Positions 17,580 through 26,907 of a DNA stretch of 64,000 nt are shown here, one piece after another (position 1 is the first letter of the stretch; every line of letters starts with the position of its first letter). Made by a program: the position numbers and the translations under genes. Where the stretch lies: NCBI RefSeq assembly GCF_001278805.1, contig NZ_CP012602.1, positions 413,001-477,000 of the forward strand, in the 5' to 3' direction. Source of the stretch: Bacillus sp. FJAT-18017 (lineage in GTDB: Bacteria; Bacillota; Bacilli; Bacillales; Cytobacillaceae). Under the pieces are notes generated by a model, which saw only the letters and a program-made list of their open reading frames with translations, did no database searches and was not told where the DNA came from.

Positions 17580-18620
17580 ATGAAAAACGCAAAACCATTC
17601 ATCGCACTAGCATCCTTCCTTCTTGCAGTTACGCTCATCATACCAGCATTGCTCGTCCTCCCTTATAAGGGTGATCAGGCTAGCGGCAAACTGGGTGAAG
17701 ACTTGCGGCAGGCTCCAACTGAGAAGGCAAATGAACGTTCAGCAGATGCTGTAGTAGAAGTCGCAGTATACCGGACCGCCCAGCAAAAAATTGAAAAGCT
17801 GACTCTCAATAAGTACCTTGAAGGCGTCGTAGCAGCCGAAATGCCGGCGGAGTTTGAGGAAGAGGCGTTAAAAGCGCAGGCTTTGACAGCCAGAACCTAT
17901 ATAGTCCAACAGCTATTAACGAAGGAAAAACTTGGCCTTCCAGAAGGGGCACAGGTGACTGATACTGAAATCCACCAGGTATTCAAAAGTGATGAAGAGC
18001 TAAAGCGGCCTAAACCCATAGGGTGGGGTGCGGATTATAAGTGGAAAAAGAAGAAGATCAAGGATGCAGTCCGGGCAACGGATGGGCAAATCCTTACCTA
18101 TAATGGCAAGGCGATTGATGCCACATTTTTTTCAACTAGCAATGGCTATACGGAGAATTCAGAAGACTATTGGAAAAATACTGTACCGTATTTAAGGAGC
18201 GTAGAAAGTCCATGGGACAAAAAATCTCCAAAATACAAAAACCAAATAACTATTTCTGTTCAGGATTTTGAAAGTAAGCTTGGGGTACAGATTGGAAACT
18301 CCGAGACAATTGGGGTTATTAAAGAACGGACGGCAGGGAACCGGGTTGGAACAGTAGATTTCAATGGGAAAACTCTTACTGGAAGGGAAATACGTGATGA
18401 GCTTGACCTAAGATCCTCTGACTTTTCCTGGGAGAGACGCGGTAATGAAATTATCATAACTACCCGGGGCTTTGGCCATGGAGTCGGTATGAGCCAGTAC
18501 GGAGCTAATGGTATGGCAGCTGAAGGCAAAACATATAAAGAAATTGTTAAATATTATTATAAAGGAATCGATATCAGCAAGGCAGATGGACTTCTTGCTA
18601 CTATTACTGCAGGCAAATAA
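17580..18620 (+). CDS. spoIID: Stage II sporulation protein D, peptidoglycan lytic transglycosylase
   Basis: A 346-residue protein with an N-terminal membrane anchor (residues 5-28) and an extracytoplasmic SpoIID domain. It cleaves glycan strands during forespore engulfment together with SpoIIP and SpoIIM. The catalytic Glu is Glu87 in VVAAEMPAEFEEEALKAQA, and GFGHGVGMSQYGANGMA near the C-terminus is the family signature. Start ATG 17580 follows CTGGAGG by about eight bases and gives a length like the 343 residues of B. subtilis; an upstream in-frame ATG (17526) is too far from a ribosome site. Confidence 0.96.
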   Translation: MKNAKPFIALASFLLAVTLIIPALLVLPYKGDQASGKLGEDLRQAPTEKANERSADAVVEVAVYRTAQQKIEKLTLNKYLEGVVAAEMPAEFEEEALKAQALTARTYIVQQLLTKEKLGLPEGAQVTDTEIHQVFKSDEELKRPKPIGWGADYKWKKKKIKDAVRATDGQILTYNGKAIDATFFSTSNGYTENSEDYWKNTVPYLRSVESPWDKKSPKYKNQITISVQDFESKLGVQIGNSETIGVIKERTAGNRVGTVDFNGKTLTGREIRDELDLRSSDFSWERRGNEIIITTRGFGHGVGMSQYGANGMAAEGKTYKEIVKYYYKGIDISKADGLLATITAGK

Positions 18621-18625
18621 CAATG

Positions 18626-18658
18626 AGGCCGGCTCCCGATAAAAGGGCCGGCCTTTTG
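18626..18658 (+). terminator. Terminator after spoIID
   Basis: AGGCCGG pairs with CCGGCCT across CTCCCGATAAAAGGG, followed by TTTT. Confidence 0.8.
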
Positions 18659-18699
18659 TGTATAAAAAAAGCTGAACCAATGAGTTATTCCTATTAGCG

Positions 18700-19161
18700 C
18701 TATAAATAGGAGTGGAGTCTTCCGCTACCTGGCCCAACAGCATTCCTCCACTTCTCAAGTAGCCTTGCAAGCCTCTGGAATTTCCCCTTGAACATTGCCC
18801 CGTTAACAAAATAATAAACAACCAGAATCCCGGCAACGTCCTTGAAGAGGTCAAACAGCGACGCCGACCGATACGGGTAGAAGGATTGGTGAATTTCGTC
18901 CGTGAGCCCATAGAGAGCCGCTACAGCAGCGAGAGCCATGTTCACACGAGTAGTGAACTTCTTTTTAGTGGTGAGAAATGCAAGTACAAGCAACCCGTAT
19001 AGAATCGCGAACTCTATCAAATGAAGAGATTCCTTTATGGTGCGGTCGATTTTTGAATCAGGGAGCTCTACGAAGTGGTTGCTGGGCAGGCTGGACATCG
19101 TCCAGATCAAAACCATATAGATGAAAGGCAGCAGCCGTGCCGTCCATTTGACAAATTTCAA
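18700..19161 (-). CDS. VanZ-like family membrane protein
   Basis: A 153-residue protein with about four hydrophobic helices. The signature GLTDEIHQSFYPYRSASLFDLFKDVAG belongs to the VanZ-like family, named after the teicoplanin resistance accessory protein; most members have no known function. The ribosome site is weak (CATGAAAGGGTG upstream). The only minus-strand gene between spoIID and spoIIQ, divergent from spoIIQ. Confidence 0.85.
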   Translation of the reverse strand: MKFVKWTARLLPFIYMVLIWTMSSLPSNHFVELPDSKIDRTIKESLHLIEFAILYGLLVLAFLTTKKKFTTRVNMALAAVAALYGLTDEIHQSFYPYRSASLFDLFKDVAGILVVYYFVNGAMFKGKFQRLARLLEKWRNAVGPGSGRLHSYL

Positions 19162-19231
19162 GAAAAATCACCCTTTCATGCATAAAACGGAAATTAGATA
19201 CAAAAAATAAACCAAAAATTTTTCATGCCAT

Positions 19232-19261
19232 GTATATAATTCTACCAATGTGTTCAGAATG
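19232..19261 (+). promoter_or_regulatory. Candidate sigma-F promoter of spoIIQ
   Basis: GTATA (19232-19236), 15 bases, then GTTCAGAATG (19252-19261), close to the sigma-F consensus GYATA-N15-GGNNANAHTR. spoIIQ is a sigma-F gene in B. subtilis. The site rules out the upstream in-frame start at 19250. Confidence 0.5.
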
Positions 19262-19279
19262 ATTGCTGAGGTGATGATA

Positions 19280-20155
19280 ATGAGAGAGGAAGAAAAAAAG
19301 CAATCTTCTCAAGGAGTCAAACGCTTTTTCAAAAAGCGCTGGGTATTACCCACAGTTTACATTCTTAGTGCAGCCATCATTCTGACAGGTGTTCTTTGGT
19401 ACCAGAACAGCGGCGACTCAGCAGACAAATACGATTACAAATCGACTGATCTCGCCAAAAAGCAAGTCGATGAACCATCCTTAGAAGTCAACAAGTCTAT
19501 GGAAACCATCTCAATGCCGGTTGGCAACGAGGAACAGGCGGTTGTTAAAAAGAAGTTCTATGACAACGCCGCCAGCGAAAAGGAACAGGAAGCAGCACTG
19601 GTAGTCTACAACAATACCTACGTCCAAAATACAGGCATTGATATTGCCATGAAGGATGGCTCCGCGTTTGATGTGCTTGCAGCACTAAGCGGCACAGTTA
19701 CAAGAGTAGAGGAAGATGCTCTGCTTGGCAACTGGATTGAAGTCCAGCATGACACTGGTATTGTAACACACTATCAATCCGTTAAAGACATTAAAGTCCA
19801 AGTTGGAGATACTGTAGACAAAGGTGACGTACTTGCAACAGCAGGCCAAAGTCTGCTGAATGAAAAAGCTGGCGTCCATGTCCACTTTGAAATCCGTAAG
19901 GACGGTGTGGCGGTCAATCCAGAAAATTTCTTTGACAAGACGCTAAGTGCGCTCCAACAAGAACAAGTTGGCGGGCAAGAAGCAGTTGACGAGAAGGAAG
20001 CTGTTGAGGAAGAAAGCAATAGCCAAACACCAGCTGATGAACAAGGTACTGAGGAAGGAGCAGATGAATCCTCTAACCAGCCAGCTGATGATTCATCCGA
20101 AAAAGCTCCAGCAGATGATTCAACCGAGGAATCTGGAGACAACTCAAATTCATAA
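19280..20155 (+). CDS. spoIIQ: Stage II sporulation protein Q (degenerate LytM/M23 protein)
   Basis: A 291-residue forespore membrane protein that meets SpoIIIAH across the engulfment septum. The order is a cytoplasmic MREEEKKQSSQ tail, one helix (about 24-42), a LytM/M23 domain (about 95-225) and a long Ser/Glu/Asp-rich tail ending GDNSNS. The second zinc motif HVHFEIRKDG is intact, but the first His/Asp motif reads NTGIDIA without its histidine. B. subtilis SpoIIQ has the same loss and is not a peptidase. Start ATG 19280 follows GAGGTGAT. The acidic tail is long but similar in style to B. subtilis. Confidence 0.95.
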   Translation: MREEEKKQSSQGVKRFFKKRWVLPTVYILSAAIILTGVLWYQNSGDSADKYDYKSTDLAKKQVDEPSLEVNKSMETISMPVGNEEQAVVKKKFYDNAASEKEQEAALVVYNNTYVQNTGIDIAMKDGSAFDVLAALSGTVTRVEEDALLGNWIEVQHDTGIVTHYQSVKDIKVQVGDTVDKGDVLATAGQSLLNEKAGVHVHFEIRKDGVAVNPENFFDKTLSALQQEQVGGQEAVDEKEAVEEESNSQTPADEQGTEEGADESSNQPADDSSEKAPADDSTEESGDNSNS

Positions 20156-20167
20156 TCCAGTATTTGA

Positions 20168-20194
20168 AGAGAGGGGCAGCCCTCTCTTTTTTTT
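20168..20194 (+). terminator. Terminator after spoIIQ
   Basis: AGAGAGGG-GCAG-CCCTCTCT followed by an uninterrupted T run. Confidence 0.9.
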
Positions 20195-20361
20195 ATGAAG
20201 ATTATACCCTCTTGCCGCCCGCAAAATGGGATATTATCAACTTCCCCGAGAACCTTATAGGATATTGGAAGAGAAGAAATAGCAAGGCATTGAACACTGA
20301 ATCATTAGCCTTTCGAAACATATATTGGTAAAATGGGGGAAACAGCAGAGGGGGACAAGTG

Positions 20362-22362
20362 ATGAAGAAGCTGATAGGTTTGCTTATTGGTGTAGCCCTG
20401 ATGGCAAGCATGGCTGGATGTACAGAACAGCCGCAGCCTGCAGACCGTTTTTCCAGTTACATTGATTTATGGAACAAACAGGATTTTGACGGAATGTATA
20501 ATTATTTGTCCTCTGAGACACGGGACGAAATCAGTAAAAAGGAATTTACGGAGCGGTATAAAAAGATATATGGAGACCTGCAAATTAATGATTTGAAAAT
20601 AAGCTTTAAAAAGCCAAAGGAAGACAAACAAGCTGAAAAAGAACAGGCCACATACAGCTTTACAGCTAAAATGGATAGTATCGCGGGCCCGATAGAATTC
20701 GGACATGATGCTTTTCTTGTCAAAGAAACCCGGAACGATAAAGAGAATTGGTATATTGATTGGAATACGAGTTACATATTCCCGCAGATGGAGAAGACGG
20801 ATAAGATTTCGCTTGCCACACAAACACCGGCACGGGGGGAGATTTATGATCGGAACGGGCAGCAGCTTGCCACTACAGGATTGGTCTTAGAAGTTGGACT
20901 CGTTCCTAAAGATATGGAAGGGAAAGAAAAAGAGATGATTTCCCAGGTGGCAAAGCTTTTAAATATGCCGGAGGAAAGCATTGAGAAAGCGGTAGGTGCC
21001 GAATGGGTGAAACCGGAATATTTTGTCCCGCTTAAAAAGGTTTCAGAGAATGATAAAGCCCTAATAGATAAATTAATAGAGCTCGAACCGGTCCAGACCA
21101 AAAGGGTTGAATCGAGGATATACCCATATGGGGAAGCGGCCGCCCATTTGGTTGGCTATATTGGCAAGGTGACAGCGGAAGATTTGGAGAAGCGGGAAGG
21201 CAAAGGCTACTCAAGCAATGATTTTATTGGAAAGAGCGGACTCGAAGAGCAATTTGAAGAGCAGCTTAGGGGGCAGCCCGGTGTCCAAATCGTTATCGTT
21301 GATGAAGCCGGGAACAAGGAAGTGCTGGCTGAAAAGCGGGTTGTGAACGGTCAGCACGTTAAGCTGACCATCGATGCTGAATTACAGGTAAAGATAGCGG
21401 CGAAAATGAAAAAAGAGGCAGGAGCGGCGATTGCGATTCATCCGAAAACCGGAGAAACATTGGCGCTCGTCAGTTCGCCTTCCTTTGACCCAAATCAAAT
21501 TGTATTTGGAATGTCGGGGCCTGAATGGAAGAAGCTAAGCGAAGATCCCAAGCAGCCCTTGAATGCGAGATTCAATGATAGGTATGCACCGGGATCAGTC
21601 ATTAAGCCGATTGTCGCCGGAGCAGCATTAACTGCTGGCGAACTTGACCCGAAAGCAAAGATGAATGTGAAAGGACTCAAGTGGCAAAAAGATCCATCCT
21701 GGGGTGGCTATTTTGTCACAAGGGTAAGCGAAGCCTCCAATGTTGATCTTGAAAAGGCACTTGTGTATTCCGATAATATTTATTTTGCTCAGACATCTCT
21801 AAAGCTTGGCAAGGACAAATTTTCCGAGGTTCTTAAGAAATTTGCATTTGGCGAGGAAATCAGTTATCCATTTCCACTTGAAACATCACAAACGGGTTCG
21901 CTCGATACAGACATCCTTTTGGCGGATGCAGGCTATGGCCAGGGACAGCTTGAAATGAATATCGTTCATCTGGCATCAAGCTACACGCCGTTCCTGAACA
22001 AGGGGAACTTGATCAAGCCAATCCTATTGCTGGATGATGAAAAAGGTCAGGTGTTAAAACAAGAGGCGATTAGTGCAGAAGCCGCCTCAACAGTTGGGCC
22101 AATTCTGAGGAAAGTTGTTTCGGACCCAGGCGGGACAGCGCGAATTGCGGAAATCAAGGGATATCCTTTATCAGGAAAGACCGGAACTGCTGAAATCAAG
22201 GAAAGCCAGGGGGAAACCGGAAAGGAAAACGGCTGGTTTGTTGCATATAACGCCGAGGCGGGGGATATGCTAGTTGCAATGGTTGTCGAAGGCGTCCAGA
22301 AACGCGGCGGCTCCAGCATACCGGTCAAGATGGTGAAAAGTATATTTGAAGATATGAAGTAA
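20362..22362 (+). CDS. pbpC: Class B penicillin-binding protein 3 (MecA-like lipoprotein transpeptidase)
   Basis: A 666-residue D,D-transpeptidase cross-linking peptidoglycan outside the membrane. The order is a lipobox ending MAGC (Cys20), an NTF2-like MecA N domain (about 27-145), a dimerisation region (about 155-330) and the transpeptidase domain with S412-V-I-K415, S470-D-N472 and K606-T-G608. This layout is that of B. subtilis PBP3 (pbpC) and Staphylococcus PBP2a-type enzymes, which often have low beta-lactam affinity. Start ATG 20362 follows GAGGGGG; GTG 20359 is less well placed. Confidence 0.92.
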   Translation: MKKLIGLLIGVALMASMAGCTEQPQPADRFSSYIDLWNKQDFDGMYNYLSSETRDEISKKEFTERYKKIYGDLQINDLKISFKKPKEDKQAEKEQATYSFTAKMDSIAGPIEFGHDAFLVKETRNDKENWYIDWNTSYIFPQMEKTDKISLATQTPARGEIYDRNGQQLATTGLVLEVGLVPKDMEGKEKEMISQVAKLLNMPEESIEKAVGAEWVKPEYFVPLKKVSENDKALIDKLIELEPVQTKRVESRIYPYGEAAAHLVGYIGKVTAEDLEKREGKGYSSNDFIGKSGLEEQFEEQLRGQPGVQIVIVDEAGNKEVLAEKRVVNGQHVKLTIDAELQVKIAAKMKKEAGAAIAIHPKTGETLALVSSPSFDPNQIVFGMSGPEWKKLSEDPKQPLNARFNDRYAPGSVIKPIVAGAALTAGELDPKAKMNVKGLKWQKDPSWGGYFVTRVSEASNVDLEKALVYSDNIYFAQTSLKLGKDKFSEVLKKFAFGEEISYPFPLETSQTGSLDTDILLADAGYGQGQLEMNIVHLASSYTPFLNKGNLIKPILLLDDEKGQVLKQEAISAEAASTVGPILRKVVSDPGGTARIAEIKGYPLSGKTGTAEIKESQGETGKENGWFVAYNAEAGDMLVAMVVEGVQKRGGSSIPVKMVKSIFEDMK

Positions 22363-22369
22363 TAGTTTG

Positions 22370-22399
22370 AAGGCTGGATAAGAGATTCCAGCCTTTTAT
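22370..22399 (+). terminator. Terminator after pbpC
   Basis: AAGGCTGGA pairs with TCCAGCCTT, followed by a T-rich tail. Confidence 0.85.
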
Positions 22400-22688
22400 T
22401 TGATATTAGAACCACTTTTCAGGAAACAGGATGAATTCATAAGGTCTACTAATTCGTCCGGGTCATTAATAGAGTTGGACGAAACAGGTTCTTAGAAGGT
22501 AATAAGCAAAAAACCCATTATTTGGTTGACGGGTAATCGTATCCCTTACTCAATTTTAGGTACGTTAGTTCAATCTTCATTTAAGCCTGACAACCTAAAA
22601 ATTTGAACAGTCCGACTATTCCCCCTTTTCTGATATGGTTACATTTGGTATACTATTTCGGAAGGCGAAGCAGTCGAGGGGGAATTGC
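22400..22688. other. Intergenic spacer before the gamma-glutamyltransferase gene
   Basis: No gene. It has an inverted repeat TTCGTCC/GGACGAA (about 22452-22482) and a possible -10 box TATACT near 22650 without a clear -35. Confidence 0.4.
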
Positions 22689-24293
22689 ATGTCACTTCTT
22701 ACATATCCTTATCCATCAAGGAGGATGGCTACCGTTGCACGGAACGGAATGGTTGCCACGTCACAGCCGCTTGCGGCTCAGGCAGGTCTCCGAATCATGC
22801 AGCAGGGAGGAAATGCAATTGATGCCGCAATCGCAACAGCGGCTTGTTTAACAGTTGTAGAACCAACCTCAAACGGAATTGGCGGAGATGCATTCGCGCT
22901 AGTTTGGGCAAAAGGGGAACTCCACGGACTTAATGCAAGTGGACCGGCTCCACAATCCATTTCTATTAAAAAATTGAAAGAACTTGGTCATGAAAAAATG
23001 CCAGTTATGGGGTGGATTCCTGTAACTGTTCCTGGGGTCCCATCTGCATGGTCTGCCTTGTCAGAGCGTTTTGGGCGTTTGCCGCTTACAGAGGTATTAA
23101 AACCGGCAATTGAGTATGCGGAGAGCGGTTATCCAATCTCTCCTATCCTTGGAAGGTACTGGTCAAGGGCTTATCAGGCATACAAAACAAGGGCAAAAGG
23201 GACAGAGTTTGAGGAATGGTTCCGCGTTTTTGCCCCTAATGGGAAAGAGCCTGGAATCGGAGAGATGTGGAAATCAGAGGATCACGCTAACACGCTGAAG
23301 GAAATTGCAGAGACAAATGCCGAAAGCTTTTACCGGGGCAGGCTAGCAAAGAAGATTGCTAGCGCATCCAGCCAGCAGGGTGGATTCCTGAGAGAAGAAG
23401 ATCTCGCTGCTTATAGGCCTGAATGGGTGGAGCCGATTTCCGTTAACTACAAAGGCTATGATGTTTGGGAAATCCCTCCGAACGGACAGGGACTTATCGC
23501 GTTGATGGCACTCAATATATTAAAAGAATATACGTTTACTCATCGTGAGGAAGCAGATGCAGTCCATATTCAGCTTGAGGCGATAAAACAAGCATTCACG
23601 GATGGAAAGACCTATATTTCGGATTTAAAAACAATGAAGGCTAAGGTTACTGACCTTTTATCGGATGAGTTTGCAAAGGCAGCACGAAAGAAAATTCAAC
23701 TAACCGCACAGGTTCCTGAGCCGGGGACGTTACCGAGAGGCGGGACAGTCTACCTTGCAACTGCGGATAGTGATGGCAACATGGTCTCGTTCATCCAGAG
23801 CAATTATATGGGGTTTGGATCAGGGGTCGTGGTGCCAGGCACTGGAATTGCCCTCCAAAACCGCGGGCATGATTTTTCATTGGACTCCGAGCACGAAAAT
23901 GCCCTTGCTCCCGGTAAGAAAACGTACCATACAATCATTCCTGGCTTCATCACCAAGGGGGGTGAGGCGGTCGGGCCGTTTGGGGTAATGGGCGGTTTCA
24001 TGCAGCCCCAGGGACATGTACAGGTAGCCATGAATATGATCGACTTTGGATTAAATCCACAGGCTGCCCTGGACGCGCCGCGATGGCAGTGGATTGAGGG
24101 CAAGAAGATTGAGGTTGAGCATGAATTCTCAAACCATCTCGTCCACCAGCTGGCCGAAAAGGGACATCAAATCCTTGTCGCCCATGACTCTGGCGGATTT
24201 GGGCGCGGACAGGTCATTGTCCGTAATTCTGAGACAGGCGTCCTAACCGGCGGCACCGAGCATCGGACTGATGGAAGCATAGCGAGCTGGTAG
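22689..24293 (+). CDS. ywrD: Cytoplasmic gamma-glutamyltransferase-like enzyme (YwrD type)
   Basis: A 534-residue Ntn-hydrolase of the gamma-glutamyltranspeptidase family, which self-cleaves before a threonine and transfers or hydrolyses gamma-glutamyl groups. The probable nucleophile is Thr353 in PRGGTVYLATADSDGNMVSF, and GFGSGVVVPGTGIALQNRG follows. There is no signal peptide, unlike secreted Ggt, and the length matches the B. subtilis YwrD type. Start ATG 22689 follows GAGGGGG; 54 bases of upstream open frame lack a ribosome site. The pcp gene follows after 10 bp, suggesting a joint role in gamma-glutamyl or pyroglutamyl peptide turnover. Confidence 0.88.
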   Translation: MSLLTYPYPSRRMATVARNGMVATSQPLAAQAGLRIMQQGGNAIDAAIATAACLTVVEPTSNGIGGDAFALVWAKGELHGLNASGPAPQSISIKKLKELGHEKMPVMGWIPVTVPGVPSAWSALSERFGRLPLTEVLKPAIEYAESGYPISPILGRYWSRAYQAYKTRAKGTEFEEWFRVFAPNGKEPGIGEMWKSEDHANTLKEIAETNAESFYRGRLAKKIASASSQQGGFLREEDLAAYRPEWVEPISVNYKGYDVWEIPPNGQGLIALMALNILKEYTFTHREEADAVHIQLEAIKQAFTDGKTYISDLKTMKAKVTDLLSDEFAKAARKKIQLTAQVPEPGTLPRGGTVYLATADSDGNMVSFIQSNYMGFGSGVVVPGTGIALQNRGHDFSLDSEHENALAPGKKTYHTIIPGFITKGGEAVGPFGVMGGFMQPQGHVQVAMNMIDFGLNPQAALDAPRWQWIEGKKIEVEHEFSNHLVHQLAEKGHQILVAHDSGGFGRGQVIVRNSETGVLTGGTEHRTDGSIASW

Positions 24294-24303
24294 GGGGGAC
24301 ATT

Positions 24304-24909
24304 TTGAAGAAATTGCTTTTAAAAGGCTTTGAACCCTTTCTGGGATTTCCAATCAATCCTACGGAAAAAATTGTTTCAGCCTTAAGCGGCGAGTCAATTG
24401 GGAACAACAAGATTTTTGGTTTGCTTCTTCCTGTTGATTACAGCTTGTCGTACAAAATCATTTTGGAAAAAATAAAAGAACTAAATCCGGATGTAGTAGT
24501 ATCGCTCGGACTAGCCGCAGGCCGAAAGTCGATTACACCCGAGCGTATTGCCATTAATTGCAGGGATGGTGCAGCAGATAATAACGGTGTTGTACTCGAA
24601 GATGCTCCGATTATAGAGGATGGGCCGGACGGTTATTTTTCCAGTCTGCCGATCCGGTCAATGGTTCATACACTTAAGGAAAAAGGCTACCCTGCTGAAA
24701 TTTCAAATACAGCAGGAACATATCTTTGCAACAATATCATGTATTCGGTTCTGCATGAACTGTCTTTGGCCGGCAAGCCGATACCTGCAGGTTTCATTCA
24801 TATCCCGGCATCGCACGAGCTTGTGGTTGCTGGAAAAAAGGCTATGCCTTCCTGGAGCGATTCTGATCTTTTAGAGGCAGTAAAGGTGGCAATTAGTGTT
24901 ATAGAATAA
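24304..24909 (+). CDS. pcp: Pyrrolidone-carboxylate peptidase
   Basis: A 201-residue cytoplasmic cysteine peptidase (family C15) that removes N-terminal pyroglutamate from peptides. The triad is visible as Glu80 (ITPERIAIN), Cys142 (NTAGTYLCNNIMY) and His166 (FIHIPASHE). Start TTG 24304 follows AGGGGGG. It lies directly behind the gamma-glutamyltransferase gene, probably as an operon. Confidence 0.95.
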   Translation: MKKLLLKGFEPFLGFPINPTEKIVSALSGESIGNNKIFGLLLPVDYSLSYKIILEKIKELNPDVVVSLGLAAGRKSITPERIAINCRDGAADNNGVVLEDAPIIEDGPDGYFSSLPIRSMVHTLKEKGYPAEISNTAGTYLCNNIMYSVLHELSLAGKPIPAGFIHIPASHELVVAGKKAMPSWSDSDLLEAVKVAISVIE

Positions 24910-24918
24910 TTAATCAAG

Positions 24919-24947
24919 CCCAGGGAAGATCATTTTCCTGGGTTTTT
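24919..24947 (+). terminator. Terminator after pcp
   Basis: CCCAGGGAA pairs with TTTCCTGGG (one G-U pair), followed by TTTTTG. Confidence 0.8.
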
Positions 24948-25003
24948 GTTTTAAAGGAATACGTAAAGAAACCTAGAATTAACTTAACAAAGGGAGGGAT
25001 TTT

Positions 25004-25798
25004 GTGAAAGAACATATTAAGGACGTCCTCAGGCAAATTGAGGCAGAGTACAAAATCAAAATTTTGTATGCTTGCGAGTCGGGAAGCCGCGCCTGGGGAT
25101 TTCCCTCAAAGGACAGCGATTACGATGTGCGCTTTATTTATGTACATGAAATGGCCTGGTACCTATCGATTGACCAAAAACGCGAGGTCATTGAAATTCC
25201 AAAGCATGATTCATTAACAATTCCAATTGATGATTTGCTGGATGTGAGTGGCTGGGAATTAAGGAAAGCTCTTCGCCTGTTCAGAAAATCAAACCCGCCG
25301 CTACTTGAGTGGCTCCGTTCCGGCATTATTTACTATGAATTTGGTACTGTGGCCGAAAAACTAAGGGAATTAAACGAAACGATTTTTTCCCCAGTTTCCG
25401 GCATCCACCACTATTTAAATATGGCCAAAGGGAACTATCGGGAATTCCTCCAAGGAGATATGGTCAAGATTAAGAAGTACTTTTACGTCCTGCGCCCAAT
25501 ACTGGCAGCAAAATGGATTGAACAATATAACACAGTCCCTCCAATGGAATTCCAATCTCTTATGGAACGCTTGCTTCCACCTGGAGACCTGCGGAATGAG
25601 GTAAATACCCTGCTAATCCGGAAAATTGCCGGGGATGAGCTGAATCTTGAACCAAGGCTGGATATAATCAACCGATATCTTGATGAGGAAATCAACCACT
25701 TTGAAGATTATGTTAATAATCTCAGTACTTCAATCGAGGATCCCACTCAAAAGCTTGATTTGATTTTCAGAGAAACACTTGAAGAAGCCTGGCACTAA
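25004..25798 (+). CDS. Nucleotidyltransferase-superfamily protein (YcgL type)
   Basis: A 264-residue protein with a polymerase-beta-like nucleotidyltransferase core: ESGSRAWGFPSKDSDYDVRFIYV holds the GS and DxD motifs that bind metal and nucleotide. It matches the YcgL/RlaP-like family (predicted RNA-repair-associated polymerase beta family); the substrate of the Bacillus members is unknown. Start GTG 25004 follows GGGAGGG. Monocistronic. Confidence 0.82.
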   Translation: MKEHIKDVLRQIEAEYKIKILYACESGSRAWGFPSKDSDYDVRFIYVHEMAWYLSIDQKREVIEIPKHDSLTIPIDDLLDVSGWELRKALRLFRKSNPPLLEWLRSGIIYYEFGTVAEKLRELNETIFSPVSGIHHYLNMAKGNYREFLQGDMVKIKKYFYVLRPILAAKWIEQYNTVPPMEFQSLMERLLPPGDLRNEVNTLLIRKIAGDELNLEPRLDIINRYLDEEINHFEDYVNNLSTSIEDPTQKLDLIFRETLEEAWH

Positions 25799-25885
25799 TT
25801 AGAATCCATTTTAAAAAGGCTCATAGATTAGAATTGCTCTGAATAGACTTGCATAAATATAATTAAGAAATCTTAACAATCTCCC

Positions 25886-25918
25886 GAAAAATCCGTCATA
25901 TGGCGGATTTTTCTTTTG
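25886..25918 (+). terminator. Terminator-like hairpin
   Basis: GAAAAATCCG pairs with CGGATTTTTC around a short loop, followed by TTTTGG. Confidence 0.75.
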
Positions 25919-26281
25919 GAAATGGATTTAAATATGACCGATATTTGCAAATACGCCGAAAAACAGTCCAATTTTTCGAAAAACTTAGCCACCCCCTTGT
26001 CCCACGTGCATATTCGCTCAACCGGGCTAATAAACTGTTACAAACCTGTACAAGAGAGTGTTTGAGGTGAAGAGTCGTTTGCAGACAACGGGTATTCAGC
26101 TATAGATTTGATTAGACCATATAGGGTCAGAAAGCGAAGCGCTTTTTAAAAGGGCGGATGCTTTCTGCCGTACCTAGATTCCAGTTCGAGATAACCGGGG
26201 TGCGGAAGGCAGTATTTCGTCGAAGTGATAAGCGGGTCTCATTTCACACTTCTCACATCCAACTAAAGGAGGGCGAGTGGT
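25919..26281. other. Leader region of spoIIID
   Basis: No gene. A block with partly complementary pieces (CTGCCGTACC near 26165 and GGTGCGGAAGGCAG near 26199) suggests a folded leader. A sigma-E promoter is expected because spoIIID is sigma-E dependent in B. subtilis, but I could not assign one with confidence. Confidence 0.35.
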
Positions 26282-26551
26282 GTGCACGATTACATCAAAG
26301 AGAGAACTATCAAGATTGGGAAGTATATCGTGGAGACGAGGAAAACAGTTCGCGTAATCGCGAAGGAATTCGGCGTATCCAAAAGTACAGTCCATAAGGA
26401 TTTAACTGAAAGACTCCCGGATATCAGTCCGGAGCTAGCGAATGAAGTAAAGGAAATCCTTGATTATCATAAGTCAATCCGACATCTAAGAGGCGGAGAG
26501 GCAACGAAAATGAAATACCAGAAGGAAGAAGAAGGGGAACCAGTGAAATAA
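26282..26551 (+). CDS. spoIIID: Sporulation transcription factor SpoIIID
   Basis: An 89-residue DNA-binding protein that switches mother-cell gene expression between the sigma-E and sigma-K phases. The helix-turn-helix lies in VRVIAKEFGVSKSTVHKDL (about residues 22-41), followed by the basic tail with HLRGGEATKMKYQ. Nearly identical to the B. subtilis protein as I remember it. Start GTG 26282 follows AAGGAGG. Confidence 0.97.
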   Translation: MHDYIKERTIKIGKYIVETRKTVRVIAKEFGVSKSTVHKDLTERLPDISPELANEVKEILDYHKSIRHLRGGEATKMKYQKEEEGEPVK

Positions 26552-26570
26552 ATAGAAAGTTTGCACCTGT

Positions 26571-26790
26571 ATTCGTCCAGCTAAGTGATGCACGAATACG
26601 CTTACGCTTTTCGTGGTTCCTTTACCCCACCTTAAATGTCAGTAAGCCTCCTTTGTCGGCAACTGACGTATGAGGTCCGATTGCTTCATCTAACCATCAG
26701 TGGAAATTCACCACTGATGGAAGATTCACCGTATCTCAGTCGAAGTCCATCCAGTTTGTACGGTGATGATCAAGGCGCTTGCGCTTTGGT
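26571..26790. repeat. Interspersed repeat element with nested hairpins between spoIIID and mbl
   Basis: It opens with CGTCCAGCT and closes with GATCAAGGCGCTTGCGCTTT, ends shared with the element in the nuoK-nuoL gap. Inside are three hairpins: GTCAGT/ACTGAC (26638-26667), a perfect 10-bp CCATCAGTGG/CCACTGATGG (26694-26720) and TCACCGTA/TACGGTGA (26726-26766). There is no coding frame with a ribosome site. Probably a non-autonomous dispersed repeat. Confidence 0.6.
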
Positions 26791-26907
26791 GTCGACATTT
26801 TTTTACAGAAACCTCCTGAAAAGGTATGGAAAACGGGTGCATTATGATACAATTAACAATTAGGAAAGTAAGTGGGAAACCGTTTTTCAAGGAGGAAATT
26901 AAAAGCA

